Source of the DNA: JAJFVC01 sp039698075
Lineage (GTDB): Bacteria; Planctomycetota; Planctomycetia; Pirellulales; Thermoguttaceae
Direction of reading: 5' to 3'
Assembly (NCBI GenBank): GCA_039698075.1
Contig: JBDKTJ010000041.1
Span: forward strand, 1-40,041
Length of the DNA stretch: 40,041 bases
Part shown: piece by piece, positions 14,801-24,701 of the stretch
Layout of the letters: each line of letters opens with the position of its first letter
Position numbering within the stretch: position 1 is the stretch's first letter
Program-made: the position numbers and the translations under genes
The notes under the pieces: model-generated
What the model saw: only the letters and a program-made list of their open reading frames with translations
What the model was told of the DNA's origin: nothing
Database searches by the model: none

Positions 14801-17800
14801 ATGGCCGAACGCCAAAATCACGATGCGCCCGTTGAACCGGAACATCACTTCACCAATCGCGTCGTCAAGGTCTTCTTGGAGTCAAATCTTTCCTTAGTGT
14901 TGATTCTGCTGGCCGTGGTGGTCGGCTTGGGCGCGTTGGGGCTTACGCCGCGTGAGGAAGATCCGCAGATCGTCGTCCCGCTGGCCGACGTCTACGTCCG
15001 GTTCCCCGGCCACTCGGCCGAGGAAGTGGAGCAACTGGTCGCCACGCCGCTCGAAAAAATCCTCTATCAGATCGACGGCGTCGAGTACGTCTATTCGACC
15101 AGCCGCGAGGACCAAGCGGTCATCACCGTGCGATTTTACGTGGGCGAGGACCGCGAGCGAAGCCTCGTGAAATTGTACAAGAAGATCGACGAGCATTTGG
15201 ATCTTGCGCCGCCCGGCGTGGCCGGCTGGATCATCAAACCGGTCGAGATCGACGATGTCCCGATCGCAACGCTCACGTTGGCTGCCAACGACAAAACTTC
15301 GGCGGGATCGGAAACTGTCGACAACATGATGCTGCGTCGCGTCGGCGAGGAATTGGCCCAACGGTTGGCCGATCTGCCCGACGTGTCGCGGGCCTACGTG
15401 GTCGGCGGACGGCCCCGCGTCGTTCAGGTGTGGATGGACCCGGAACGCATGGCGGCCCATCATGTCTCGCCGCTGTCGCTGCGACGCGCCCTTCAATCGG
15501 CGAACGTGCGTCAAACGGCCGGTGATTTTCGCATGAACGACCGTGTCGTCCGCGTCGAGGCCGGGGGACCGTTCACCGAGCCCCGGCAGTTGCGTGACCT
15601 GGTCGTCGGCGTATTCGACGGTCAGCCCGTGTTTTTGAGGGACGTCGCCCGGATCGAAGACGGACCGGAAGAGACGACCAACTATGTGCGTCACGGTTGG
15701 GGGCCGGCTCGCGGATTCACCCATCACGAATTTTTTCCCGGCACGGTATTGGGCGACGAGCCAAACGCCTCGCGCGAACAGTCCGGCTTGTCGCAAAGCG
15801 CCGTGACCGTCGCAGTGGCCAAGAAAAAAGGGGCAAACGCCGTCTGGGTAGCCAACGCCGTGATGCGCCGCGCCGAAGAACTCCGCAAAACGGTCGTGCC
15901 CGACAACATGGAGCTGATCGTCACGCGAAACTACGGCCTGTCGGCCAACGAAAAGGTCAATGAGTTGGTCGAGGGGCTGGCCGTGGCGGTCGTGATCGTC
16001 GTCGCCCTATTGACGCTGGGGCTCGGTTGGCGTGAAGCGTTGATCGTGGCCGTCGCCGTGCCCGTCGTGTTCGGGCTGACGCTGGCCGTCAACTGGATGT
16101 TGGGCTTCACGATCAATCGGGTCACGCTGTTCGCGCTGATCTTGTCGCTGGGCCTGTTGGTCGACGATCCGATCGTGGACGTGGAAAACATCGTGCGGCA
16201 TTTTGCGATGCGCAAGCGGGCGACGCGACGGATCGTGTTGGAGGCGGTCGCCGAAATTCGTCCGCCGCTGATCACCGCCACGCTGGCCGTAATCGTCAGC
16301 TTCCTGCCGATGTTCTTCATCACCGGCATGATGGGCCCCTACATGCGGCCGATGGCGTTGAACGTGCCGGTGACGATGCTGATGTCCATGCTCGTGGCGT
16401 TCACCATCACGCCTTGGCTGGCCTATCACGTGTTGCGAAAGAAATACACCGATCCGTCGCAACATTCACACCCGTCCCATCTTTCAGACTCTTCGGACCT
16501 TTCCCAGACGCGGCTTTATAAGTTTTTCTATCCGTTGATGGCGCCGCTGTTGCATTCGCGTGCAACGGCCTGGCTATTTTTGCTCGTCATGGCGCTGTTG
16601 ACGGTCGCGGCGATGGGGCTGGCGGCGATGCGCAGCGTTCCGCTGAAAATGCTGCCGTTTGACAACAAGAACGAATTGCTGCTGGTGCTCGATTTCGACG
16701 AGGGCGTTACGCTCGAACGATCCGACGCGGCGGTCCGCGACTTCGAGGCCTATTGGGCCGGCGTGCCCGAGGCGAGCGATTTCACCAGTTACGTCGGCGT
16801 GGCCTCGCCGATGGATTTCAACGGCCTGGTCCGGCATTATTATCTGCGACGCGGCGACAACGTGGCCGAAATGCGGATCAATCTGGCGGGCAAGAAGAAC
16901 CGCTCGCTGCAAAGCCACGCCGTCGGGCTGCGCGTGCGAAACGATCTGCAAAAGATCGCCGATCGGCACGGCGTGCGGATGAAGCTGGTCGAAACGCCGC
17001 CCGGTCCGCCGGTGATCGCCAGCGTCGTGGCCGAGGTGTACGGCTCGCCCGACCATCGCTACGACGACTTGCTGCAAGCCGCCGACGTGGTTCGCACCCG
17101 GCTGTCCGAGGAGCCCGGCGTGGTCGATGTGGACGACACGCGCGAGTCGCCGCAAGAGAAGCTGGTCTTCGTGACCGACAAGGAAAAAGCCGCGCTCAGC
17201 GGCATTTCCACCGAACAAATCGCGTCCACCTTGCAGGCCGCGCTCGGCGGCGAGGCGGTCGGGACGATCCGCAACCCCACGGAGCGCAATCCGCTGCGGA
17301 TCGAGCTGCGCGTGCCGCTGGCCCAACGATCGAGCCCGTCCAGTTTGGGACGCATCGAACTCTTGGGCGCCGACGGCCACTTGGTTCCGCTGGCCGAATT
17401 GGGCCGCTGGCGCGAGACCCGGGTCGATCAGGCGATCTATCACAAAAATCTCCGCCGCGTGACGTATGTGTTCGCCGAAACCGCCGGACGTCCGCCGGCC
17501 GACGTGGTGGTCGACGTGCTGGCCGACCGAAGGCCGCTTTCCACAATCGTCCACGTTGACAAGAATCATCACCCGCCGCTGGTCGGCAACGGCTGGATCG
17601 AACGCGCAAGACCGAGGTCCGTCGCCGCCCGCACGTTCTTCCACAACGGCAGCGGCATCGACTGGGCCGTGCCGAACGGTTTTACCGTGGACTTCGCCGG
17701 CGAAGGCGAGTGGAAGATCACGCTCGACGTGTTCCGCGACCTCGGGCTGGCCTTCGGCGCGGCGATGGTCGGCATCTACGTGCTCCTGGTCGCCCAGATG

Positions 17801-18295
17801 CGATCGTTCGCCGTTCCGCTCATCGTCATGCTGGCCATTCCGCTGACGGTGCTCGGCGTGATGCCCGGCTTCTGGCTTCTAAACACGCTGGGCGCTCAGC
17901 ACGTCGGCGGCTATCTCGACCCGATCTATTTCACGGCCACCGGCATGATCGGCATGATCGCGTTGGCGGGCATCGTCACCCGCGATTCGATCATTCTGGT
18001 CGACTTCATCCACCTGTCGCTGGCCCGCGGCCGGACGCTTTTCGACGCGATTATGGAAAGCCGCGTGGTCCGTTTGCGGCCGATCCTGCTGACGGCGTCC
18101 GCCGCCATGTTGGGCGCTACGCCGATCCTGGTCGACCCGATTTTTTCGGGCCTGGCCTGGTCGCTGATCTTCGGACTGTTCGCCTCGACGCTGTTCACGC
18201 TGTTCGTCATTCCGGTGGCCTATTGGCTGCTGTACGCCAACACGCCGGGCCACGGATTGCCCACCTCGACGATGGACCAGGAAGACGCCGGCTAG
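14801..18295 (+). CDS. RND family efflux pump permease
   Basis: 1164 residues from the ATG at 14801, preferred over 14780 because AAGGA lies 7 bases upstream. Proton-driven inner-membrane exporter of the AcrB/HAE1 superfamily. First helix LVLILLAVVVGLGALGL, then a periplasmic porter domain (DVYVRFPGHSAEEVEQLVAT), the proton-relay aspartates in TM4 (LSLGLLVDDPIVDVENIV), a second helix bundle and the C-terminal repeat (GMIGMIALAGIVTRDSIILV). Length is slightly above the usual 1020-1050, due mainly to loops, including a Ser/His-rich insert (SQHSHPSHLSDSSDLS) near residue 555. Substrate cannot be read from sequence. No TolC-like outer-membrane factor is in the window. Convergent with the barrel gene, 9 bases apart. 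Confidence 0.95.
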   Translation: MAERQNHDAPVEPEHHFTNRVVKVFLESNLSLVLILLAVVVGLGALGLTPREEDPQIVVPLADVYVRFPGHSAEEVEQLVATPLEKILYQIDGVEYVYSTSREDQAVITVRFYVGEDRERSLVKLYKKIDEHLDLAPPGVAGWIIKPVEIDDVPIATLTLAANDKTSAGSETVDNMMLRRVGEELAQRLADLPDVSRAYVVGGRPRVVQVWMDPERMAAHHVSPLSLRRALQSANVRQTAGDFRMNDRVVRVEAGGPFTEPRQLRDLVVGVFDGQPVFLRDVARIEDGPEETTNYVRHGWGPARGFTHHEFFPGTVLGDEPNASREQSGLSQSAVTVAVAKKKGANAVWVANAVMRRAEELRKTVVPDNMELIVTRNYGLSANEKVNELVEGLAVAVVIVVALLTLGLGWREALIVAVAVPVVFGLTLAVNWMLGFTINRVTLFALILSLGLLVDDPIVDVENIVRHFAMRKRATRRIVLEAVAEIRPPLITATLAVIVSFLPMFFITGMMGPYMRPMALNVPVTMLMSMLVAFTITPWLAYHVLRKKYTDPSQHSHPSHLSDSSDLSQTRLYKFFYPLMAPLLHSRATAWLFLLVMALLTVAAMGLAAMRSVPLKMLPFDNKNELLLVLDFDEGVTLERSDAAVRDFEAYWAGVPEASDFTSYVGVASPMDFNGLVRHYYLRRGDNVAEMRINLAGKKNRSLQSHAVGLRVRNDLQKIADRHGVRMKLVETPPGPPVIASVVAEVYGSPDHRYDDLLQAADVVRTRLSEEPGVVDVDDTRESPQEKLVFVTDKEKAALSGISTEQIASTLQAALGGEAVGTIRNPTERNPLRIELRVPLAQRSSPSSLGRIELLGADGHLVPLAELGRWRETRVDQAIYHKNLRRVTYVFAETAGRPPADVVVDVLADRRPLSTIVHVDKNHHPPLVGNGWIERARPRSVAARTFFHNGSGIDWAVPNGFTVDFAGEGEWKITLDVFRDLGLAFGAAMVGIYVLLVAQMRSFAVPLIVMLAIPLTVLGVMPGFWLLNTLGAQHVGGYLDPIYFTATGMIGMIALAGIVTRDSIILVDFIHLSLARGRTLFDAIMESRVVRLRPILLTASAAMLGATPILVDPIFSGLAWSLIFGLFASTLFTLFVIPVAYWLLYANTPGHGLPTSTMDQEDAG

Positions 18296-18304
18296 CGCGA
18301 TTTT

Positions 18305-19537
18305 TCAGAACGTTACGATCAAGTCCGTATCAAACAAAAACTGCTCGCGTTCGTCCTTGTCGCCGAACGGCAACTGGCCGGCCGCGTTCGGACGTCCGTC
18401 GTACCAGTCCCAACGCACTTCCGGCCGCAACGTCACGTTGCGATTCGGACGCCAGTTCAGGCCCAAGCTCAGGTCGTTGTACGCGCCGGCCATGCCTGGC
18501 AGTCCGTCCCAACCGCGATCCGTCAGCAAGACATTGCCGACGCCCGCCACGCGCGAGCCATCGTTGTCGCGAACCCACTCATAACGCAGTCCGACCGACC
18601 ATTTTTCGTCGAGCATGTAGGTGAACAATTGCTCGGTGCCGTACCACGAGGCGTCTTGGCCGGGATGGATGACCGAGCCGTCCTGCTCGACGCCGACGGT
18701 GTACTGCGAACCGTATTGGAGCCGATCGGTCAGCTTGTAGGTGAGGACCGTGATGACGTTGGTCCGATCGTTGACGCCCATGATGCCGCGCTGTTTGCCG
18801 GCGTCGACCATCATCGACAGTTTCGCACGCTGATCGTCGTCGGTCCAACGGACGCCGCCCAGGAAGTTCAACGTTTCGCTGGGATCTTCGTAATCCATCC
18901 AGCCTCGGTTGAATCCGCCGACTGCCGTCCAGTGGTCGTTCAACTTGTAGTCCGCCTCCAACCCGGTGACCAAGAGCGGATCAAAATATCCACACGACAG
19001 CAAGCTGTGCGAGTAGAAGAAGTTGGCCGGGGCGGGCACGATTTCCAAGCTGGTCAACGTCGCAAAATGGCCCATCTTGACCGTGAAATCGTTGTACGCC
19101 ACCTCGGCATAGAATTGCGGCAAGGCCAGCCCGTAAAAACTGTTGGGATCGTCGATCCGGGTCTCCAATCCATAGCACTGACCGAATCGCCAGTCGGTGC
19201 CGTAGATCGCGTCGACCCGGCCGCCGATGTCCCAACCGCCGGCCTCGGTGTTGGTGCGCTTTTCCATGTACATCCAGAACTGGTTCAATTGATACTCGCC
19301 GGCGCGATCGCTCGTGGCGATCGGTCCGTTGAACCGGTCCTTCGGATTGAGCGCGTTGTACGTGATGCCTTGTTCCAGCCAGCCGCCGACCGTGATGCCG
19401 GCCTGTTGCAGGCAGTTGGGCTGCGGCAATTTCCAGGGCTCGCTCGGGCTTTCAGCCTCTTGAGCCGCCAAAACGCGGGAAATGCCCAAAACCGAAACCA
19501 AAGCCAACGCCCCGACCAAGCCTTTCGTGCGATTCAT
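18305..19537 (-). CDS. Outer-membrane beta-barrel porin (BBP2/OmpL-like)
   Basis: 410 residues. Signal peptide MNRTKGLVGALALVSVLG with likely cleavage after VLA at about residue 24. The mature part is rich in alternating strands with aromatic ends (FWMYMEKR, FYAEVAYNDFTVKMGHFATL, GLRYEWVRDNDGSR, LSLGLNWRPNRNVTLRPEVR) and ends in a terminal Phe (LIVTF), as expected for an outer-membrane barrel. The opening segment GITVGGWLEQGITYNALNP and the layout match the putative beta-barrel porin-2 group common in planctomycetes. Probably a diffusion channel; solute unknown. Convergent with the RND pump gene, but nothing ties the two functionally. The upstream region holds three hairpins. Confidence 0.85.
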   Translation of the reverse strand: MNRTKGLVGALALVSVLGISRVLAAQEAESPSEPWKLPQPNCLQQAGITVGGWLEQGITYNALNPKDRFNGPIATSDRAGEYQLNQFWMYMEKRTNTEAGGWDIGGRVDAIYGTDWRFGQCYGLETRIDDPNSFYGLALPQFYAEVAYNDFTVKMGHFATLTSLEIVPAPANFFYSHSLLSCGYFDPLLVTGLEADYKLNDHWTAVGGFNRGWMDYEDPSETLNFLGGVRWTDDDQRAKLSMMVDAGKQRGIMGVNDRTNVITVLTYKLTDRLQYGSQYTVGVEQDGSVIHPGQDASWYGTEQLFTYMLDEKWSVGLRYEWVRDNDGSRVAGVGNVLLTDRGWDGLPGMAGAYNDLSLGLNWRPNRNVTLRPEVRWDWYDGRPNAAGQLPFGDKDEREQFLFDTDLIVTF

Positions 19538-19575
19538 ACCGGCCCAACCCCGTAGAAGTCAAGTGTTCTCCCAAA

Positions 19576-19685
19576 GACGACTCCGTCGTCGTATCGGAAA
19601 AACACGCACTTCCGGTTGATTTGTCGGAACTCCGAAACCCGCTAAAGCTCGCACTTTAGGTTCCAGTCGCTCGTGTTGTAGCGAC
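19576..19685. repeat. Three perfect 6-bp inverted repeats in the barrel/thioredoxin gap
   Basis: GACGAC-TCC-GTCGTC (19576-19590), CTAAAG-CTCGCA-CTTTAG (19642-19659) and GTCGCT-N8-AGCGAC (19666-19685). They lie between the end of the thioredoxin-YHS gene and the start of the barrel gene, both on the minus strand. None has an adjacent T-run, so they may be 3' hairpins of the upstream mRNA or operators of the barrel gene. Confidence 0.45.
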
Positions 19686-19773
19686 CAAGCAGACTTTAAC
19701 GGACAATTTCAAGAGAACGGCGGGAGGAAAACTCCACCTTGCCATCGCTGGGACATGAAATCCGACGCTCGGC

Positions 19774-21159
19774 TTACTGCAACGGCTGGCCGGCATAGCT
19801 GGTCGACCGCATCGCCGCCGAGGCTTGGTTGGCGTAGAGGTTCGGATTGCGAGTGAACTTGTCGAGCGTGGCCTCGCTGGCGAACAGGTAGACCCGATTG
19901 CCGAAATACGCGCCGTGTTCGCGGCGTCCGGCGACGGTTTGCCCCTGTTCAGACGCCAGAACGATGTCATTGCCCGACAACATCGGCGCGTAGCGATCGG
20001 GATCGGCGAAAAACTGTTTTTGCTCTTCCGGTCCCTTAAACAGATAAGTTCGCCCGCGGTGAATCGCGCCCCAGCGGCGATCGCCCATCACCCACTGCTG
20101 TCTTTCCGCCAGCGACACGGAACAATAGCCGTCCAAGGCCAGCGGCGGATTCATCGTCGGCAGTTGCGGCGACGGGCTGCCAGCCAACGACGGTGAACCG
20201 ACCGAATTGGCGCGTGCGGCCGGCTGCGGCTGGAACGACTGCGACGGAACGGCTGGCGATTGCAGAGCCGGCTGCGTCGATTGCGAACCATAAAACGAGG
20301 CCGTGGTCGCGGGAATCGACGGCTGCGTCAGCGTCGGCGACGCGGCGGCAAGCCGCTGATCGAGTGCGGACGTCACCGCCGGCGCTGGATTGGGCGTCGC
20401 CGGGGCCGACGGCTGCGTCAGACCGGCATAAGGCGCCGCCGGCTGCGTGGCAATCGGACTGGGCGATGTGGCCGTGGACGGCTGTGCGATCGGCGGCGCG
20501 GAATTGGTCGTTTGCGATGGACGGAAATAGTCGGCATACCGATCGTCCGACAGCCCAGTTGCCGAGCCGCTTGGCGACGCCTTGGCCGACGACGGCACAC
20601 CGGATGCATCGGCAACCAACGCCGGTCCAGAGACATTCGACGTCGGCGATGCGGACGGCGTCCCGGTCGGTGTCGCAGTCGGAGCGGGAGCGGTCGGCGC
20701 GCCGCCGTTGGGCAATTGGGCGTACATCGTGCCGCCTCGTTGTTTCGCCGTTAACGCCACGCGATTCAGCCGGGCGGTAAAGTCCGACGCCTCGATGTAA
20801 CCGCGCATCGAGTCCACCATTTGCCCCTGCGGCGTCAAAATCACGGTGGTTGGCAGAAAACGAACGCCAAACTGATTGGCCGTCGCGGGAAAATGGTCGG
20901 CATTGATCCGGACCGGCACGTAGTCGGCCGCTAATTCCGCCGTAACCAACGGCTGGTTCAGCACTTCCGCTTCCATGCGCCGGCAATTGCCGCACCACGG
21001 GGCCTCGAACTGTAGCAAGACCAGCCGATGGGTCCGGTCGGCCAACCGCTGAGCGGCGTCCAATGTCGCCTCCCACCGAACCGTCTGTTGAGCCAAGCCA
21101 ACCGACGAAATCGCTGCAACAGCGGCAAGAGCCGCAAAACATTGGAATATCTTGTGCAT
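19774..21159 (-). CDS. Secreted thioredoxin-fold protein with C-terminal YHS-like domains
   Basis: 461 residues from the ATG at 21159 (a TTG 9 bases upstream also lies in frame). Signal peptide MHKIFQCFAALAAVAAISSV, cleavage near GLA-QQ at 23. Thioredoxin-like domain with active site W55-C-G-N-C59 in QFEAPWCGNCRRMEAEV and the cis-Pro segment VRFLPTTVIL. Residues about 150-345 are a Pro/Ser/Thr/Ala/Gln-rich linker. The C-terminus (about 350-455) carries two copies of a YHS-like motif: LDGYCSVSLAERQQWVMGD with YLFKGPEEQKQFFADPDRYA, and YFGNRVYLFASEATLDKFTR. YHS motifs often accompany metal or copper proteins. Probably a periplasmic thiol enzyme with a metal-linked partner domain; partner unknown. 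The long linker suggests two mobile domains. Confidence 0.8.
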   Translation of the reverse strand: MHKIFQCFAALAAVAAISSVGLAQQTVRWEATLDAAQRLADRTHRLVLLQFEAPWCGNCRRMEAEVLNQPLVTAELAADYVPVRINADHFPATANQFGVRFLPTTVILTPQGQMVDSMRGYIEASDFTARLNRVALTAKQRGGTMYAQLPNGGAPTAPAPTATPTGTPSASPTSNVSGPALVADASGVPSSAKASPSGSATGLSDDRYADYFRPSQTTNSAPPIAQPSTATSPSPIATQPAAPYAGLTQPSAPATPNPAPAVTSALDQRLAAASPTLTQPSIPATTASFYGSQSTQPALQSPAVPSQSFQPQPAARANSVGSPSLAGSPSPQLPTMNPPLALDGYCSVSLAERQQWVMGDRRWGAIHRGRTYLFKGPEEQKQFFADPDRYAPMLSGNDIVLASEQGQTVAGRREHGAYFGNRVYLFASEATLDKFTRNPNLYANQASAAMRSTSYAGQPLQ

Positions 21160-21316
21160 TTTACCCAACCCCGCGATAGGCTAGATGGAAGCTTGACGAG
21201 CGTCGTCGGGTATTTATCGGACAGGGCGGGGTGGGAAGTCGTGTGAAAATATGCCGCTTTTAGCGAAATTACCGATTACCAAGAACAATTATCCAACATT
21301 GGGGGGGAATGATCTC

Positions 21317-21345
21317 TTGTCACCACTCCAATTGTGGTGTATGAT
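21317..21345 (+). promoter_or_regulatory. Upstream rho promoter candidate with inverted repeat in the spacer
   Basis: TTGTCA (21317-21322) and TATGAT (21340-21345) are 17 bases apart, each one mismatch from consensus. CACCAC (21321-21326) and GTGGTG (21334-21339) form a 6-bp inverted repeat inside the spacer, where a repressor could bind. Confidence 0.5.
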
Positions 21346-21393
21346 GCAAATGTTCGGAAAGACATGATTTCGCGGAATCTCCGACTCAACGAC

Positions 21394-21421
21394 TTGACGA
21401 AGATTCTGTTGCGGTTAAGAT
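21394..21421 (+). promoter_or_regulatory. Second rho promoter candidate
   Basis: TTGACG (21394-21399) and TAAGAT (21416-21421) are 16 bases apart. The predicted start near 21428 gives a leader of about 525 bases. Confidence 0.5.
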
Positions 21422-21952
21422 AAAAGAGTTCTGTCTGGCAGGTAGGCGCTTTTGGTCCGAGACTTCGACTTCTCGGGCTGCCTCGCCAAGGGGACGGTTT
21501 CCCCGCGAAGGTATGCTTCACGCGACCTGAAATGCAACATTCTTTGGCTCTCCCTTTGGGGGGAAAGTGTTTCATTCGTGGTCGTGGAAGGTACAGGACG
21601 CCTTTCGAGCCTCGTGCTTTAATCAACGAACGGTCAGGAGATTTTAGCGACCGTTTTGCGCTGGCGGTGGGACAGGCTGCTAACCTGTCTTGAAATCTCG
21701 GGACGGATTGGCGATCGGTCCCCGCAACATTTCAACAGCCCGTCTCGCGACATTTCAATGAACCCATGCGGCGAACCCGGCGAACGATTCGCCGGCAAGG
21801 CAAATCTTGATCGAGGAATCCGAGAATAAGAATGCAATCCGACCGGCCGCCGCGAGGCCCCGTTCCTCGAAAAAATGGCCGGATCGTCCTTGCATTTTCT
21901 GAATATCAATAGCTCCGTTTTTTCTCTAACTGTGGTGAATCGAGTGGTACCT

Positions 21953-23224
<1,272 letters not shown>

Positions 23225-23234
23225 GACGAGCAAG

Positions 23235-23262
23235 AAAGGCGGCGTTTTCCGCCGGTCTTTTT
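23235..23262 (+). terminator. Intrinsic terminator after rho
   Basis: AAAG and CGGCG pair with CGCCG and CTTT around a TTTTC loop, followed by TTTTT. It lies 11 bases past the rho stop and 5 bases from the convergent waaA stop, so it may serve both strands. Confidence 0.7.
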
Positions 23263-23266
23263 GCTT

Positions 23267-24613
23267 TCATCCCGGACATTGTTCCATCAACTCCACGGTC
23301 TGTTGCGTCGCACCTAATTGCGACTGCACGAACTGCTGGGCTCGACGTCCGAGTTCGGCCGCGAACGTTGGATCGTCCAGGCATCGGCGGACGAACGCGG
23401 CGAATTCCATTTTCCCGTTGACGACCACCGCGGCGTCGTGTTCGAGCATCGCCGCCACGATGTCGCGGAAGTTCCACGTGTTGGGTCCGAACGACACCGC
23501 GGCGCCGTACGCGGCCGGCTCGATCATGTTTTGCCCGCCGCGGCTGCCCATGCTGCCGCCGACGAATGCAATGTGCGCCGTACCCCACCACGCCCCCAAT
23601 TCGCCAACCACGTCGACCAGCAGCACGCGGGTGGAGAGGGAAGAGGGGAGAGGGGAGAGGGGAGAGGAATCGGGCGTCATGTGTCCGACGGCAAGATCAC
23701 TGTTTGCGGTTTCGCCCGACAAGGCCGTGCGACGCTGCCACGGAATGCCGGAAGAATCCAGCAGCTTCGCCACCGCCTCGAACCGATCGGGATGGCGAGG
23801 AACCAACACCAGCCGCAGACGCGGATGTTTCACGCTTAACTCGCGGAAAGTCTCCAATGCCATCGCTTCTTCCGGCTCTTGCGTGCTGCCAGCCAACAGC
23901 ACGACGTCGTCGCTCGCAAAACCAGCCAGCGCGGCCAAGCGTCGGGTGGCCGCGTTGTCGCGGTCCGTCTGCGCGCCGTCGTACTTCATCGAGCCGGTCA
24001 CATGGATCGTCTCCGGTCGAGCGCCCAACTGCCGAAACCGTTCGGCGTAGGTTTCGTCTTGCACGGCCAAAAGATCCACCTGGCGAAGCAGCCCGGCCAC
24101 CAGCGATCGGATACGACGATAGCCGCGAAAGCTCTTTTCACCCAACCGGCCGTTGACCACCGCGACCCGAACGCCGCGACGCTTCGCCTCACGAATCAAG
24201 TTGGGCCAAAGCTCCAATTCGGCCAGCACCAGCACATCGGGCTCAACGCGTCGCAAGGCGTTTTTCACGGCCCATGAAAAATCCAACGGACAATAAAAGA
24301 CCGTGTGGCCGGCGTATTTCTTCCTGGCCAGCGCCATGCCGGTCGCCGTGGTGGTCGAGATGACGCACCGCCAGTCGGGCCGCCTTTCTTGGATTTTCTT
24401 GAGCAACGGCGCCAGCAGATTCACTTCGCCGACGCTGACCGCATGCAGCCAGACGCAGGTTTTGCGACCGTCGTCCTCGCGTTTGGGAACGAGTCCCAAA
24501 AATTTTGCGGCATAGCCTTCGCGATATTTTCCCTTGCGAATCGACTGCCACACCAGCCACGGCATGGCCAGGACGATCAACAACAGATAAATGCAATTCA
24601 ACAGATACGGCAA
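23267..24613 (-). CDS. waaA: 3-deoxy-D-manno-octulosonic acid transferase
   Basis: About 448 residues. Adds Kdo from CMP-Kdo to lipid A precursors at the inner face of the cytoplasmic membrane, an early step of LPS core assembly. One N-terminal anchor (LLNCIYLLLIVLAMPWLVW), then WLHAVSVGEV with the catalytic Glu, TTTATGMALARKKY, LAELELWPNLIREA, TGSMKYDG and the GT-B C-terminal donor site FVGGSMGSRGGQNMIEPAAY. No ATG is available; I choose the TTG at 24613 because AAAGGA lies about 8 bases upstream and the anchor begins there; a TTG at 24673 is the alternative. A G/A-rich simple repeat (23632-23668) puts a Ser/Pro/Leu loop (DSSPLSPLPSSLST) into the protein. It lies 88 bases downstream of secA on the same strand. 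Confidence 0.93.
   Translation of the reverse strand: MPYLLNCIYLLLIVLAMPWLVWQSIRKGKYREGYAAKFLGLVPKREDDGRKTCVWLHAVSVGEVNLLAPLLKKIQERRPDWRCVISTTTATGMALARKKYAGHTVFYCPLDFSWAVKNALRRVEPDVLVLAELELWPNLIREAKRRGVRVAVVNGRLGEKSFRGYRRIRSLVAGLLRQVDLLAVQDETYAERFRQLGARPETIHVTGSMKYDGAQTDRDNAATRRLAALAGFASDDVVLLAGSTQEPEEAMALETFRELSVKHPRLRLVLVPRHPDRFEAVAKLLDSSGIPWQRRTALSGETANSDLAVGHMTPDSSPLSPLPSSLSTRVLLVDVVGELGAWWGTAHIAFVGGSMGSRGGQNMIEPAAYGAAVSFGPNTWNFRDIVAAMLEHDAAVVVNGKMEFAAFVRRCLDDPTFAAELGRRAQQFVQSQLGATQQTVELMEQCPG
23632..23668 (+). repeat. GAGAGGGG-type simple repeat inside waaA
   Basis: About five units of a 7-base GAGAGGG motif on the plus strand, antisense to waaA and in frame with it. It encodes a Ser/Pro/Leu-rich loop between the two GT-B lobes' conserved blocks, where family members vary in length. 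It resembles the G-rich islands at 29781, 35844 and 37942. Confidence 0.6.
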
Positions 24614-24701
24614 CGGCGGAATCCTTTCCCGGCGGCGATGTTGCGAAATCGACCGCTTGCCGACGAGGCGCAACGTTCCTAATTCCTAATCCCTCTTGGT
24701 C

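Larger units (their letters stand above)
21160..21952. other. Gene-free region upstream of rho
   Basis: About 790 bases, less GC-rich than the genes. It holds two promoter-like pairs (21317-21345 and 21394-21421) and several inverted repeats: CACCAC/GTGGTG (21321-21339), GGGGA/TCCCC (21490-21504), GACAGG/CCTGTC (21671-21689) and CCGGCGAA/TTCGCCGG (21777-21795). Short open frames exist on both strands (for example 21276-21626 minus, 116 codons) but show no family resemblance or ribosome-binding site, and I do not call them genes. Most of the stretch is probably the rho leader. Confidence 0.55.

Noticed and set aside
21276..21626. 116-codon minus-strand open frame in the rho leader
   Set aside because: No ribosome-binding sequence, no family resemblance, biased Arg/Ser/Pro composition; the promoters and rho lie on the other strand.
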